Of a stretch of DNA of 64,000 nucleotides, positions 22,140-34,770 are shown piece by piece (position 1 is the first letter of the stretch; every line of letters starts with the position of its first letter). Made by a program: the position numbers and the translations under genes. The stretch spans positions 130,869,605-130,933,604 of the forward strand of contig CP136064.1 in assembly GCA_032622095.1 (NCBI GenBank). Direction: 5' to 3'. Source of the stretch: Siphonodentalium dalli (lineage: Eukaryota > Mollusca > Scaphopoda > Gadilida > Siphonodentaliidae). The notes below the pieces were generated by a model that made no database searches, had not been told where the DNA came from, and worked only from the letters and a program-made list of their open reading frames with translations.

Positions 22140-23788
22140 ATGTGAGGTGAATAGGTCTGCAGGGAGTTATTGTATGTCATGACTGATGTGAGTAGGTATA
22201 CAATGAGTGACTATATGGTTATAAGTGGGTTGTCCATGGTAAGATGCATCTATGTATACAGGGAGAGGTCATGGTCAGGTGTGAGGTGAATCGGTATGCA
22301 TGGGGTGACTGTATGGTGTATGATTGTGTATATCCAGTACGGGTGCATCCGGTGTGCCTGTATGGTCATTGGTGTGGTGTATGGATATAGCTACATGGTC
22401 ATATATGTGTTGATTATGTATATATGGAGTGAATGTAAGGTCATGGGTGGGATGTACATGTGTTGTCTGTATGATCATGGATGGGTTGTGTGGATAAATA
22501 GGTAGTGATTTTATGGTTACGGGTAATGTGTATAGGTATACATGGAATGACTGTGCGGTCATGATTGAATATGAATACCTGGAGTAAGCTGGGTGGACAT
22601 TATCGATCGTGTGGGTACATAGGAAGTGTCCTTGTGGTAACGGGTGGGATGTATATTTATATATATCGTGGATGTATTACCATTGGTGGGTGTATAGGAC
22701 TTAGCTGTATTATCATGGATGGCGTGTATGATTATACAGTGAATTGCTGAATTGTCATGTGTGAGGTGTATATGCAAGGATGGGTTGTTTGAGTGGTCGT
22801 ATGTGCGGGTTTTTTGTATATCTGGAAGGGCTGAATGGCCATTAGTGAGGGTTACATGTATACCTGGAGTGAATCTATGGTCTAGGGTGGGCTGCATATG
22901 TATATCGAGTGGTTATATGACTATGTGTGTCGAATAGGTATACAGGTAGTGAATGTATGGTTAATGGTGAGATGAGTACATGTAGGTATACAAGTAGTGA
23001 CTGTATGATCATAGATGTAATGAAAATCTATACAGGGGGTGATAGGCGTATGAGTATACATGTACCTGGTGTTCCTGTTTGGTGACTCGTGTCGGTATCG
23101 CCATGTGTATACCAGTACACACACGTGTTGCTTTATTGTCATGGGCGAGGGATATGTGTATATAGCGAGTGGCTATATGGTCATGGATGAGGTGCATATG
23201 CATACATGGAGTGACTATACTGACATGGCTGGGTGTATTAGTATATATTGAGTGGCTATTCGGATATGGTGTGACAAATAGGGATACAGGGATTGCCATG
23301 GCCAATGTTGGGGTGAATATGAATACAAGGATTGACCATGATCGTGTATGAATGTTTTGAATAGGTACACACGGGGTGACTATATGGCCATAGGTCAGGT
23401 GAAGGAATATACCAGGTAACATGTGTGAGGGTATGCGTATGAAGCGAGTGGCTATATGGCCATTGGTGATGTGCATATGTATACCGGAATGACTTTATGG
23501 TCATTGTTGTGGTGTTGATGTATATATTGATTGTCCATTTGACCATGCGTTTGGAGAATAGGTATACAGGGGATGACCTTATGGCCAATGGTGAGATGAA
23601 TGGGTATACATGGAGTGACTATATGGTTATGGGTCATGTTTAGGAGTATACCCAGTGTGCCTGCATTGTGACGCGTGGCTGTATGGTCACCAGTGGTCAT
23701 GGACCAGGTGTACATGTATACAGTGAGTAACTATATTGTTATGTCTGTGATGTTTATGTATATATGTAATGACTGTGTGATAATGGTT
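22140..23788. repeat. Degenerate minisatellite, left side of the palindrome
   Basis: About 1.65 kb of roughly 40-46 bp units of the form GAGTGACTGTATGGTCATGG followed by TGAGGTGTATAGGTATACA. Divergence between units is high. The complementary strand array continues beyond the central hairpin at 23866-24480, which is only 0.6 kb. All open frames here (22275-23968) are repeat by-products. Confidence 0.8.
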
Positions 23789-23865
23789 GGCTATCGCTTT
23801 CCACGATATGACATGACCTCTCTGTTGATTAACATATCCTTGAGTTATTGTGGAAAGCGATAGCC
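23789..23865. repeat. Central hairpin of the 6.1-kb palindrome
   Basis: GGCTATCGCTTTCCAC (23789-23804) is perfectly complementary to GTGGAAAGCGATAGCC (23850-23865) across a 45-base loop. It is the symmetry centre: minisatellite on the left reads as the complement of minisatellite on the right. Confidence 0.85.
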
Positions 23866-24480
23866 ACCCAAGGTACACATGTACAACCCACCCATTACCA
23901 CAGTCACTCCATATGTACATAAACACCACACAAATGACAACATAGTCACCCACTTTATACACGTACATGTACTAGTACACCTGATCATACAGCCATACTT
24001 GGTTATACTCGTACATACCACAAATGACGATACAGCCACGAGTCATGAACACCAGGTATACACCTACACCCGACCATATAGTCACTCTATGTATACATAT
24101 TCACTACATTCACGATCATACAGTCACTCATTGTATACATATTCACATCAACGTGGACCATACAGCCACTACATGTATACCTATTCGCCAAACCCATGAC
24201 CATGGAGTCAATTCAGGTATACATATGCACATCACCAATGGTGAGCCCTTCCAGATATACCAATATCCGCACATACGACCACTCATAAGTTCCATACTTG
24301 CCATACTCATTCACACCATCCATGATACTAAACCTACTCTCCATACACCACCAATGATAACACATCCACAACATATATAAATATACGTCCCACCGTTACC
24401 AACAGGGAACTCCCTATATACCAACACATCATTCATGACCATAGAATAACTCCCTGTATACCTATTATCCTCATCTATGA
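23866..24480. repeat. Degenerate minisatellite, right side of the palindrome
   Basis: About 0.6 kb of the reverse-complement minisatellite (CATGACCATACAGTCACTC-type units). It is shorter than the left side by about 1 kb, which is the main asymmetry of the palindrome. Confidence 0.8.
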
Positions 24481-26321
24481 TCATAACTCCCTGGCTACCA
24501 TCTTGGCTTCCACCCTGTATCCAGTTGATAAATTGTTATCATAATGGGCCAGAATACCCACATATCATGGTTCATCTCAGTTCAGTCTCAAAGTTCTGCC
24601 CATTTCCTTTCAATGATATGGTTCTCCGCAAAATTCCATACTGCAACTTTAAAATGAATTGGTCATGCCCCATACGGAACTGGGACAAGCATAATAGAAC
24701 GTAGTTGTCAGTTAATTACATTGTAACTAACACGTACAATAACCAAGTGAGTCACAATTTGCCACTTTTTTCGGATAACGCAGAGAATAATATTCGGGAT
24801 ATGTTAACTTTTAACTTTTTACAAATTTGATTGCCATTTTGGAAGCCATCTTGAGCAATTTAGTCTATAAACACCGTAGTGTGACACATTTAAGATAGAC
24901 CAAAACAATAAACACCTTTCAATCCAAAGATAGTTACATTTTACTTGAACAAATGGTCGAACCCTGAAAAGTGAATTCTTGCCGATATTTGTGTCCAATA
25001 TTTCTGGTAAATGTCAGTGGTGACAATAGTAAAAATGATCCATGGTGCATCAGACATGTTAGTATGCAATGTATAGAAAAGAGATTAGCCAATTGTGTAC
25101 ATCAACCACAACTTGTAAGCGATTGCAGGACACCCTGGGCCAATATTTACCATTTTCCATATTTTAGCGGCCATTTTCGCAGCCATTTTGAGCCAAGGTA
25201 AGATTTATGGTTCCAGAGATTTGGAATATTCATAGGTAATGATATGCCTCACTTACATTACAATGTTCTTTTCATTTCTTGTTGAAATATGACTAGAATC
25301 CCAATTGTGATTTTTTGTAAAAGTTTGTACTGCGTTCTGTAAAATCGAATTTTTTAGGGATTGGAAGGGGTTAGGACCCCAATAAATGCATATTTAATTG
25401 CTCCAATGATCAGTTAATATAAAAAACACAAAATAAAGTTGCATTACTCAACCAGTTCCAAACAGCATGAATTGATCTAGAAGATATTTGTGAAAAAATG
25501 TCATATTTTCAACATTCGGCGGCCATCTTGGATGGTGAGTTTCAATTTTGGCCCAAAAAAGTGTCATTATGTCTTAGCTTCACGAAAATATATACATTTG
25601 TATACATTTTAATAGATTTTCGCGCTATAATTTTCATAAAACTGGCTCACTTACAGTTCTAGAAAATGGATCGTGTTGTGGTTTAGGGGGGGGGGGGGTA
25701 ACAAGTCTCGTTCTTATCAGAAAACGACATGAATATATATTTCTTAAGTTGATCGTATCGATTTAGGGATGTATTGGTTGTAATAGTGCAACGTTCCAGG
25801 GGTGTACGCACATACACACACGTTGGACGAATGCAATCATGTAAATAAAAGTGATTTTTTACGTTTTGAGGAGTGACCCGATGACCCCCTTCTTATCTTA
25901 AAACCCCAGGAAAAGTTGCTTCTTAAGTTGTGTTTTTATAATTAGTATATATCAAAGTACTTTGAGACCAAAAATTATGGATGTACGCGAAAGTGTAAAA
26001 AAAAGGGAAAAATCACGTTTTGGGGTTCAGCATGGGACCCCCTTTCTTATCTGAAAACCCCAGGAAAATCCCTTTCTTAAGTTGTGTTTTCTTAATCAGT
26101 ACACTTAGGAGTATCATCAAACCAAAATTCATCGATGTACGCGGAAGTGTAAATAGAAGTGATTTTTGGCACTTTTTGGGGTTCAGCAGCCCCTAAACCC
26201 CAGGAATGCGCAACTTAAGAAATCGGTTTTTCAGAATGTTCCATTATTGGTACCAACTTTAGGGGGTCAAACCTTTTGTACGCAAAAGTGTAAATGGAAC
26301 ATATGCGGGCTCCCTAACTAT

Positions 26322-27600
26322 CAGGAAGACGAATCCATATATCGGCCACGATACCGCTCTGATAACATTTATATTTACATATAACTAGTAACTATGCAAT
26401 AATGTTATGATTGTTGTACAATTAGTTGTATGCGGTGGTTAGTCGGTAACTTCAGCATATCTGGTTGTTTCAGCGCCCGATTATTCGGCACTTTGAACGA
26501 TTCCGTCACTTCGACACACGTATACGGTACAGTACGTGTTGTAAATTTGTTTTTGTCCTTATAGAACTTAGCTAGTCAATAGTTGTTCGAGTATAATGTC
26601 GCTGATGTCAAACTTAATCAAGTGACCAGGGACGTGGCTATATAGAGGGTCTCCGTGGGGGTGTCCATATTGAAATTTCCAACTGCACCCCCCTCTATTT
26701 GAACCAGACTAAACTCACATGTTCGCGAAATGACATTTGCACCACACCGTCTTGGTTTTGGAATTTTCCAACAGGTATCTCTAACTTACCAACAGTTACT
26801 GTTTGGAACTTCCATCCTGAGACCCCCTTGATGGTCATTTGAGATCAAAATTTTCACAAACAGGTAGAAAAAATATGTTGCTGTTGGTCTAAAGATAACT
26901 TATTTGTGTCAGGCATGAACTTTCCAACTGTTGAAAATGTTCACCAAGTTGGTGTGGAAAAGACACACCAAACCCCTTGCCGCCACGTCCCGCACTGTTT
27001 GTGAAATGTTGGTATCAAATGATCATATTATTATTATTATATATAAACCTTAGCCCGGTCCAAATTACACCACGGACAAGACTTAATTTCAATAGTTGAC
27101 ATGCTGCCATATAGTTATTCTATTACAAACGCACGCGCTGCAGATTCTGTGATTTTAACATCGCAATTCGCGTTTATATATCGATGAAGCCATATAGGAT
27201 CATATAGGTTTTGTAGTTCATTGATCTAGTCCACTAATAAATAAGTAATACGCGTGCATGCTCTTTAATATAGTGTAACAATCGTACTATTCTATTTGCT
27301 ATATATAGCATTTAATGTTTTCAACCAAAGAGCTTTACATTCATATAATGTCATATACCATGCGTCAAACGCATAGCCCAATAACATTGGAACCAAATAT
27401 AATGTAAGTTGATGTTTCGGCCGCAATAACGTAGCAAAGGGAGAAACTCTATCTTGCAAGGTTACTCACAGTGGGTGCAGTTGTAGTTGGCTACATTTTC
27501 GGACAAACAAGTAAACTCCCTTCAAAAATATACCGAAATAATATACTTGTTGTTTACACATGTACCAAAACTTAAAAAGAAGGACCCCAACACCAATATT
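26322..27600. repeat. Dispersed GGGGGTGTCC...TTTCCAACTG repeat; otherwise no gene
   Basis: 26630-27000 reads as a decayed repeat with GTGGGGGTGTCCATATTGAA, several TTCCAAC(T/A)G words and GACCCCCTTGATG. Related stretches are at 58290-58470 and 60280-60720. The rest of the interval has only short AT-rich frames and nothing recognisable. Confidence 0.45.
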
Positions 27601-27604
27601 ATAA

Positions 27605-27700
27605 GTTACGGGACGCTTAGTGATGTAGTGGTCGGATATGGTGTCATGTGAGGCTCAGCGAGTTCAATAAATATCCGACCACTAAGCGCCCCGTAACGTA
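27605..27700. repeat. Imperfect hairpin, GTTACGGG...CCCGTAAC
   Basis: GTTACGGGACGCTTAGTG followed by TGGTCGGATAT pairs with ATATCCGACCACTAAGCG and CCCCGTAAC, with one bulge. About 95 bp overall, MITE-like, no target duplication seen. Confidence 0.55.
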
Positions 27701-27839
27701 TTTATTATGTCAGTGGACAAAATCCAACATGTCCATTTAATTAATTGTCGCTGAAATGTATTTAATTTAGTAGGATAATAGTCGGATTCCTTATGTCATT
27801 TTGCATTTTTGGTTTGTTAAAAGCGATCTGAAAACGGAT

Positions 27840-28330
27840 TAAGTATGCCTAGTAGGTGTGTTTTCGGGATTGACTTGTTTCCATTCTTAAATTTTGGCGG
27901 GTCGGCTAAATCGGGGTCAACATCATTTAGAGAGCGTTTCGTATTTACAGAAAACGGTATATGGTGCCATCTGGCGTATGGTGATCGGTGCGATTTGAAA
28001 CCTCTCCAAACTACTAGATATGACCATTACATGTATTTTTGAAATTTTTGATGTGATCGGTTCATTCTTGTTGGCTACAGTTGTGATCAAAATTTAACAC
28101 TGAGCCCTATGGAGATTCTAGTACTTTGGATAGATGGCGCCATTTCGCGTATGATGATATGCGCGTACTGATATTCCTAACAAATTCTAAGTATGAAACA
28201 CAGACGTAGTTTTAAAAGGAATGGATGTGATAAGATGATTTTTGCTGGCTACAGTTGCGATCAAAATTTAACACTTAACCTTATGGAGAATTTCGTGTTA
28301 TGCTCAAACGTTGATTGTACTATCACTTAT
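27840..28330 (+). repeat. 174-bp unit repeat family
   Basis: GGCTACAGTTGYGATCAAAA recurs at 28073 and 28247 (period 174). Each is preceded by a TGGCG(T/C)...GTATGATGAT segment, and a third more diverged unit lies upstream. A reverse-complement copy is found at 41615-41665 and 42800-43070, where it has been split by the CR1 fragment. The 28042-ending open frame within it is not convincing. Confidence 0.7.
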
Positions 28331-29040
28331 TGGCAATCGTGCGCAAATATATGAAGTTTAACACTCGTGTTTGACCCACTGTAACTATCCGTGATTTAAT
28401 AGTTGCAACATATGATATAGTTATGCCTCAAGATACAGTAATTGGCAAAAGTAAGTGTCGAATGGTTTTGTAGTTTCGATAATATGCAGCCTGTTCAATC
28501 AAATGAAAATATTCACAACAAGACTGTTCACGATGTGATTACATATTATATCATTGTTTTATTTGATATCTTGTCTGTGTTGTTGTCCACTGACTAGTTT
28601 TAAAACCACATCGTTGAATATAACGGGATGTAGTGTCCCAAATACACAGGTATAGATGGTAGTTGTTCGCTGTCATTAACTCAATCGTTGTCATAGGAGT
28701 CTATCCCACATGCACTGAGAGAATCTGTGTTTTCGCAGGATTTGTGCTACTGATAAACGGACATTTCGGTGCAGCTGAGATCTTTACTATAGCGGTATAG
28801 GCTTTGCTTTCACGCTTCCCACGCCAGTTACATTTGACCAACTTCAGTGCAGCGACTGAAACCCAACATTCACCATTAATATTCTGACCACAGTTAATCT
28901 CCACGCTCCGTGAATAACTGTGAAAATCAAGTAAATTCGAATTTCCACTAGAGTAGAGCTTAATGAGTGAAATAGGTATCAACCATAGATGCATGTTCCT
29001 GCATTCCGAGTAGGTGCTTAGTAACCGCTACTAATGAGCT
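28331..29040. other. No gene seen
   Basis: Only one 97-codon minus-strand frame (28701-28994), with no recognisable domain and no supporting splice structure. Sequence otherwise unremarkable. Confidence 0.4.
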
Positions 29041-29410
29041 ATCTGGTCCGGTGGCAAAGTCTCCCGATCTTATAATGATCAGTGGCCCATGCAGAGCATG
29101 GCTGCATATATAGTTTTAGACATTCATGTGCCCAACTTTGAACAAAGCCAGCACCATCTGATTAGACACTGACTAAATTAAGGAAATACCAATAAATGAT
29201 TAGTACACAATTGTGGTATTTGATTAGCAACCGTTGCTAACCTTAAATAAGACATCTGGTTCACTTTGACGACCAGGTATATCTCAATTTTCACATTTGG
29301 GTATTAACTGTATCGGAAACGCAAACTTTGAATTACGACCCTATAAGCTATAATTGCAATTTCAAGTGAATTCCTGGTAATTTCCTAGACTAAGTTTCTC
29401 GATCTTATAA
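29041..29410 (-). repeat. Dispersed repeat related to the piggyBac-like element interior
   Basis: The reverse complement of about 29040-29400 resembles 150-500: both have a GATCGGGA word, a CATGGRCCA word, TAGCAACGGTTG and AATACCACAA in the same order. Within the block, GATCTTATAATGATCAGT occurs at 29076 and again at 29401. I infer a second, decayed copy of the same interior or a shared donor repeat. Confidence 0.55.
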
Positions 29411-30205
29411 TGATCAGTTATGGCCCATGGGGCACACACATGTACTGTTTCATATATGTGTCACCATTTGAACATAACCAATACCATCTGACTATAGACA
29501 CTATCTCATTTACGGGAAAATACAATGGCCGGTTCAAAGCCAAGTATATTATTGGGGGAGAACGATCCATTAAGCCTAAGTCGATGGTTTGTCACAACAG
29601 ATGGAGTCATGATACATTGTAAAGGATGATGGAAGGGTCCCCTTAACTATGTTCTTCGACACAGTATTGTCCCCGCACTGTGTCACTTGTATCTTACTGT
29701 GTTGTACTATATATAAGACCAAGCACATAATGCACATATATATCTTCTTATAAATAAATTATCTCTTAGAAAGTGTCCAGAGATGTCTTGCCTATTTATA
29801 CTGACAATTTATTGTTATTCTTGTGGCAAAGTATTGAGGGAGAGATTTGTTATGTTGACAAGGATGTTAATTTAGTATGTGAAACATGTATCCCGGGGGA
29901 GGTATCGAGTGGACGTAGAAAGTGTTTTCTTTATACTCTAATGAACATAATTTAAACTCCCAATTTGGATAAACCCGACCAGAAATTATAGAACAACCAT
30001 CTATATAAGCCCAGCAATATTTAGCAATAAACATGGACATGATAACATTGTTTAACATTTTTAAACAATACCACCCTATCCACATCTATTTGGCTAAACA
30101 TATCATTGGCATATAGATGAGTTGTTGTAGTTGTTACGTTGATGCTAGTCGGGTTTCTCCAAATTTAATACTAAAACAGAATGTTCCATAAGCTACGGTG
30201 GCTGG
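29411..30205. other. No gene seen
   Basis: Short frames only (29410-29622, 29773-29955, 29867-30085), overlapping on opposite strands. No domains or splice-linked exons recognised. Confidence 0.4.
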
Positions 30206-30209
30206 TTTA

Positions 30210-31376
30210 GGACATGAGAATTTGTTTTTTATTTCACGAAATACTAATTCGTGGCCACGAAATAACTAATTTGGTGGCCACAAAATACTAATTCGTGGCC
30301 AAGAAATAACTGATTAACCTTTGCATATATATCCAGATACCTTTACGGTATATGGTTACACTGACTTGGCGATGTTTTAGAAACAATGCGTACGATCGCA
30401 GAGTAGCTACTATAAACCCCTTATGGCGTGGGACCCGGGCTCTATATATGGGGGTATGGACGTCATATATAAACTATCCCAGAGAGAACGGGGAAGCACT
30501 GGTCAGGTGGCTCCAAGACAAACTGACTATTGATTAGTTTTTACCACAAGGGATCGAATGGGAATGCAATTTCTCTCGGCATATTGGCCGATTTAAGTAA
30601 AATAAAGGGTTTTGTAGGGTGGGCCCAAAAACAAGCTTATAAATATTCACCCCTTTCAACATACCCGATCCAAAATGGTCGCCGCTCAGAAGGGGTCAAA
30701 TGGGCTACACATTATTTCTCGGTCACTTGACCGATATGGATCAAATAAAGAGTGTTCTACCGTGGTTCACAAAGAAAGCTAAATTTTCACACCCTCAGCC
30801 CACTCGAGCGAAAATGATAACTGATCAGAGGGGTCCATATGTGGTACCATGCACCCCCCCCCCATTTTAGGTCGAATACAGTGTGTTGTATGGTGACCCC
30901 TGAGACAAACTAAATGTTCACCCGCTTTCACCATCCCCGATCCAAAATGGCCACCCCAAATGGGTTCAAATAGGACACATATACAATTTCTCGACCCCTT
31001 AACCGTTTGATGTGGTATAATTGGTGCTGTAGGGTGGCCCCCAAGATATACTGAATGTCGTGGGTGCCCATGTAACCCACCCCAGGACGGCGGCAACTTT
31101 GGATCGGGTTGGTGAAAGGGGTGATTACTTAATTTGTTTTACGGGCCACCATGCAACACGCTTTATCTCAAATCGCCGTGGCTCATGCCAAGATGGTGGA
31201 CAACTGCAACCAGATCATCTCTATCCGCTTCCATTACAACAGTGACTGACGATCGTATATCACAATTAGTTATTTAGTGGCCACGATTTTTATTTATTTC
31301 GTGACCACGAATTAGTTATTTCGTGGCCACGAATTAGTATTTCGTGGCCACGCAATTAAAACATACTCCCATGTCC
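30210..31376. mobile_element. TIR element with CGTGGCCACGAA ends
   Basis: The outer inverted repeat is GGACATGRGAA, flanked by TA on both sides (30208-30209, 31377-31378). Just inside are several TTCGTGGCCACGAAATA-type palindromic blocks (left 30233-30310, right 31275-31352). The interior (30550-31080) has degenerate units with GATCCAAAATGGYCRCC, TTTCTCG and GGGTGGCCC words spaced roughly 150-300 bp, and a C10 run near 30857. No transposase frame is present. TA flanks would suit a Tc1/mariner-type target, but the superfamily is not established. Confidence 0.65.
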
Positions 31377-31384
31377 TAAAAGTT

Positions 31385-31870
31385 TTGACTGACACTTACA
31401 TAAATATGACTCCCATATTTGTTAGCACACAACTCCGTATTATGCGGTACTTCGTCCTGGCAATAAACATTAATTTTGTCAATTGATGAAAAAACACCAT
31501 CAATCAATTTTCCAACGGCATCCTGAAACTTTAGTCTTGATAAACATTGCATTTGTATAATAGTGGACATTATCACTGAAGCACGTGATTGTGATGTATA
31601 TGATTGATGTGAACCACATTTTTTCAACTACTGTATCTGACTATATTGCATGTTAATTTTGTAAAATCACATGTAGTTACGATAGATTACACGTAAGAGC
31701 CATGCATATATGATAGCCATTAAGTTCCACCAATGTGAACGTTTGAGTAAATTGTCAAACTCTCAATAGGATCCAACGTTAGTTTTGTTCGCAACTGTGG
31801 CACTGTACCAGCGGAGACTTATCTGACGACACCATTCTCAAAAATACATTTCAGAGTCATACTTGACATG
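31385..31870. other. No gene seen
   Basis: One 83-codon minus-strand frame (31376-31627) with no recognisable domain. AT-rich spacer between two repeat blocks. Confidence 0.4.
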
Positions 31871-31875
31871 TGTGC

Positions 31876-32815
31876 ACAATTTCAACTTGCACAATTCATG
31901 AAAAGGCTAATCGTGTTAGTTAATATATGTATAATCAGGAAACGCTCTTTAAATTTTTAAAACATTCCAAACAATTTGTTTCCACTAAAATGTCAGACTG
32001 GAACAAGTAGACACTGAAAGTAGACCGCCATATTTGATACTTTTGTTAATTTCAACACGCACAGTCCACCAGAAGGTTAGTTATGTGGATTAATATTTGT
32101 ATAATAAGCAAACGCTCTTTAAATTCTTAAAACGGTCCAAAATCTTTGTTTTCCAATAAAATTTCAACTGGACACAAGTAAACGATATTGATAAATAAAC
32201 CGTTCGCATGTCATCTTAGACAATCCGAAATGGCGCGACCGTTGTTTTCGACCCAAGGAATCTGACTTGTGAAATCAGCGAGGGTGGGGGTAGGGGTAGC
32301 TTTTCTGGGATATCTTTACCAAAAATCGATGTATCGAAGTTTTGTTTTTGGAATATGATCAAGATATCCTTGTAGATTGTTCATGTTCGTCCATATGTGA
32401 TATAGCTCATTTTAAGAATATACAATACCTTAATATTTGGGAAATAAAATTGAAAATGCAGTCATAAATGCAATTCGTCTGATGATTTTTGATAAAATTC
32501 CACATTAAGATATGTAATTAAGTAATTTGTGGCAAGATCTCCCCATGTTTTTCGATTTCCAAGAACAAAGAAAGCCACTTACCGAACTTGCTATGCGTAA
32601 TAGCATGTTTTTATTACCAGGTGGACGGGGAAAAAATAGAGCGGTACACAAACAAAAGCCCCACACAAACCTGTTTCCACTAAAATATCAAGCTGGAAAC
32701 AGGTATATTCTGAAAATAGACACACTGGTGGTATAGAAACTGTTCTCATATCGCTTTTAACATTCCGAAAACGCGCGACCATTTTTTGCGACATAAGGAA
32801 TCCGACTATAATGTG
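31876..32815. repeat. AACGCTCTTTAAA tandem units
   Basis: Two clear units (31876-32045 and 32046-32270) and a third more diverged one (about 32590-32815) share ATTTCAAC, AACGCTCTTTAAAT, GTTTCCACTAAAAT and a terminal CCGAAAWGGCGCGACC word. The AACGCTCTTTA word also appears in the separate repeat at 49285-49345 and 62031-62085, hinting at a broader family. Confidence 0.55.
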
Positions 32816-32821
32816 TCGATT

Positions 32822-33292
32822 ATGGCCATTAACTTATGTAACGTCACAGTGACGCGCCATGGGTGTTGGACGTCAACGCATTGAGTCAATGCCAATGGCT
32901 AATCACCATAAGTAGCACAACGGTCTTTAGAATTTCTCAAATATATCACATACGTATGTTTTGGTACATGGTACCATGTCTTCAAATTTGCAGAAAAGGA
33001 TTTCCGACAGATATCAGATTTATTGGAGCCAAAATACACCAAAAATATTCCCGAGGCGACAAAGTTTTCTGAAAAACAAGATGGTGGATAAGCATATTGA
33101 TTTCATAAATCACTAACCTGATATGGGTTCATATACCGTCACTACTTATCGACGCTGATTTGGCTAATCGCAAGAGCTGACATAATAAAATGGTTTATGG
33201 CTATAGCTGCGCTCTATATGGTAGCACCAGGTGAGCTCAAAATCACTAATAACACATGTCCAGTGACTCACTGTACAGCCCCTCAATTATAT
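32822..33292. repeat. 471-bp direct repeat, left copy
   Basis: Nearly identical to 40588-41058 in the same orientation, 7766 bp apart. It begins ATGGCCATTAACTTATG and ends CAGCCCCTCAATTATA. The few differences include one missing T and one missing C. It encloses no gene: the frame 32863-33072 is repeated in the other copy as 40629-40838. It is not a normal LTR, because the borders lack clear TG...CA ends with a target duplication. Confidence 0.85.
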
Positions 33293-33293
33293 A

Positions 33294-33806
33294 TATATAA
33301 GGATTAACTGTCATGTGGACTGTTTTTATGGAGATGTAACGGTGAGGTAAGTGGACATAACTTGTGTAAAACCCGAAGGGTTTTACATACAAGTTATGTC
33401 CACTTACCTCACCGTTACATCTCCATAAAAATAGTCCACATGACAGTTAATCCTTATATTTATATACATTTAGCGAAAAAGCCACTTTTGTAAATATATT
33501 TAAATCGAAAAGTGTATCGTGACAAGATCAGCCCAAAATACCCAATAGCACCCTTGGCAAAAGTTAATAGGAACAATGTCTCTTCATGTTGAAACCCGAT
33601 GATGTATTAAGTCAATCCTGCGCGAGTCAAAATGCGCCCAAAGCATTACGCGTTCGTCTTTCCAAACCTAATGACGTATCGATGGTGTTATTAGCTTGGT
33701 GTTATGATGCGTTACGCATTCACCGAGAAATAACTGCAACTAGCCACGTGGGCGCCGACCAATCAGAATGCTGGATTTAGTGATGACAACACTTAGTGTG
33801 TAAATA
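33294..33806. mobile_element. Hairpin-ended element E, copy 1
   Basis: A 513-bp unit whose left end is a near-perfect stem of about 78 bp per arm (TAAGGATTAACTGTCATGTG at the base, GTAAAACCC GAA GGGTTTTAC at the loop, 33299-33458). The remainder runs through CACGTGGGCGCC to GACAACACTTAGTGTG. An inverted copy is at 51686-52203. No coding sequence. AT-rich flanks hide any target duplication. Confidence 0.8.
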
Positions 33807-34107
33807 TATATATATATCCTTTATTTTCCTCCGTTACACGAAGAGCTTATCAAACATTAAACATCATAATACAAATATTTACACAAGTGGGATGAACAGG
33901 TGAAGAAGACATATACAAATGAATACATATTCAGACATAAATCAAAGTCAGAGCGACAGACATACAATGTACATATACGCAGACAGCTATGTCGATTGGC
34001 AGGTATGCGGACACATGCAGGCGAACAGATATACATACATACACTGACGAGCGGACGGATGTACAGACATGTACGCAGCCATAGACACACACGCGCGCAC
34101 CCCCCCC

Positions 34108-34255
34108 CACACATATATATATATATATACATACATATATATACACATATATACATATACACACATATATATAGCTATATATATATATATATATATACAT
34201 ACAATATACATACACACACACACATATACATATATACACATATATAAATATGGAC
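34108..34255. repeat. TA/CA microsatellite
   Basis: ATATATAC and ACACACAC runs in the 3' region of the LINE. Highly repetitive frames on both strands here (33857-34365) encode only Tyr/Ile/His low-complexity peptides and are not genes. Confidence 0.9.
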
Positions 34256-34770
34256 AGGGCAAGCACACACAAGCAAACATGCACGCATACGATCATATAA
34301 TAATTCACTGCATGTATAAGGACGTACATACGAGTATTCACACTCGGATGCAAACTTTCATTTAATCACAAGTTTTCCTAGCGTGTGTTTAATTTCAGTT
34401 GGTATTGACACGAATATGTCTGAGTCTATCTGGAGACGATATCAATGATCCAACTTTGGAGCGAGGTACTTACCCGATGTGACAAACGAAGTTCCCCCAT
34501 GGTGTGGGGCCACTTTATTTGCACATCAGCTAATGTATCACTAAGAAGTTGAACAGGTAATGCAAAAATTGTGGTTGTAGAGTGTCTCGCAAATTGATTG
34601 TCAACAAATATAAAATTATATGCTTGAAGGTTGTTATTTACAGAATGTGCCAAGCAAATTAGCGTTACAACTATATGGATAATAAAGGAGCACATGTAAA
34701 GGGAGTCCAGTTAAGGATTGACAAGCAGATTGCTATCTACGACGAGATTGATCTCCTTTGTATACTGGGA

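Larger units (their letters stand above)
20236..26318. mobile_element. 6.1-kb inverted-repeat (fold-back) element
   Basis: The left arm begins GTTAGGGAGCCCGCATATG and the right arm ends with its inverse. Both are bounded by TA (20234-20235 and 26319-26320). From outside in, each arm has the same order: CTTAAG/GGGGTTTT tandem units (left 20262-20856, right 25699-26300), a C or G run (C32 left, G13 right), AAGATGGC units (left about 20900-21800, right about 24800-25680), then a minisatellite. The centre is a hairpin (23789-23865). Frames on both strands mirror each other, for example 20131-20388 minus against 26166-26384 plus, and are not genes. I see no transposase, so mobility is inferred from structure alone. 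Confidence 0.75.

Noticed and set aside
22275..24380. Cluster of overlapping open frames on both strands
   Set aside because: They come from a degenerate minisatellite with few stop codons. Peptides are low-complexity, mirror each other and show no domain.
33857..34365. Tyr/Ile-rich and His/Ile-rich frames
   Set aside because: Translation of TA/CA microsatellite in all phases.
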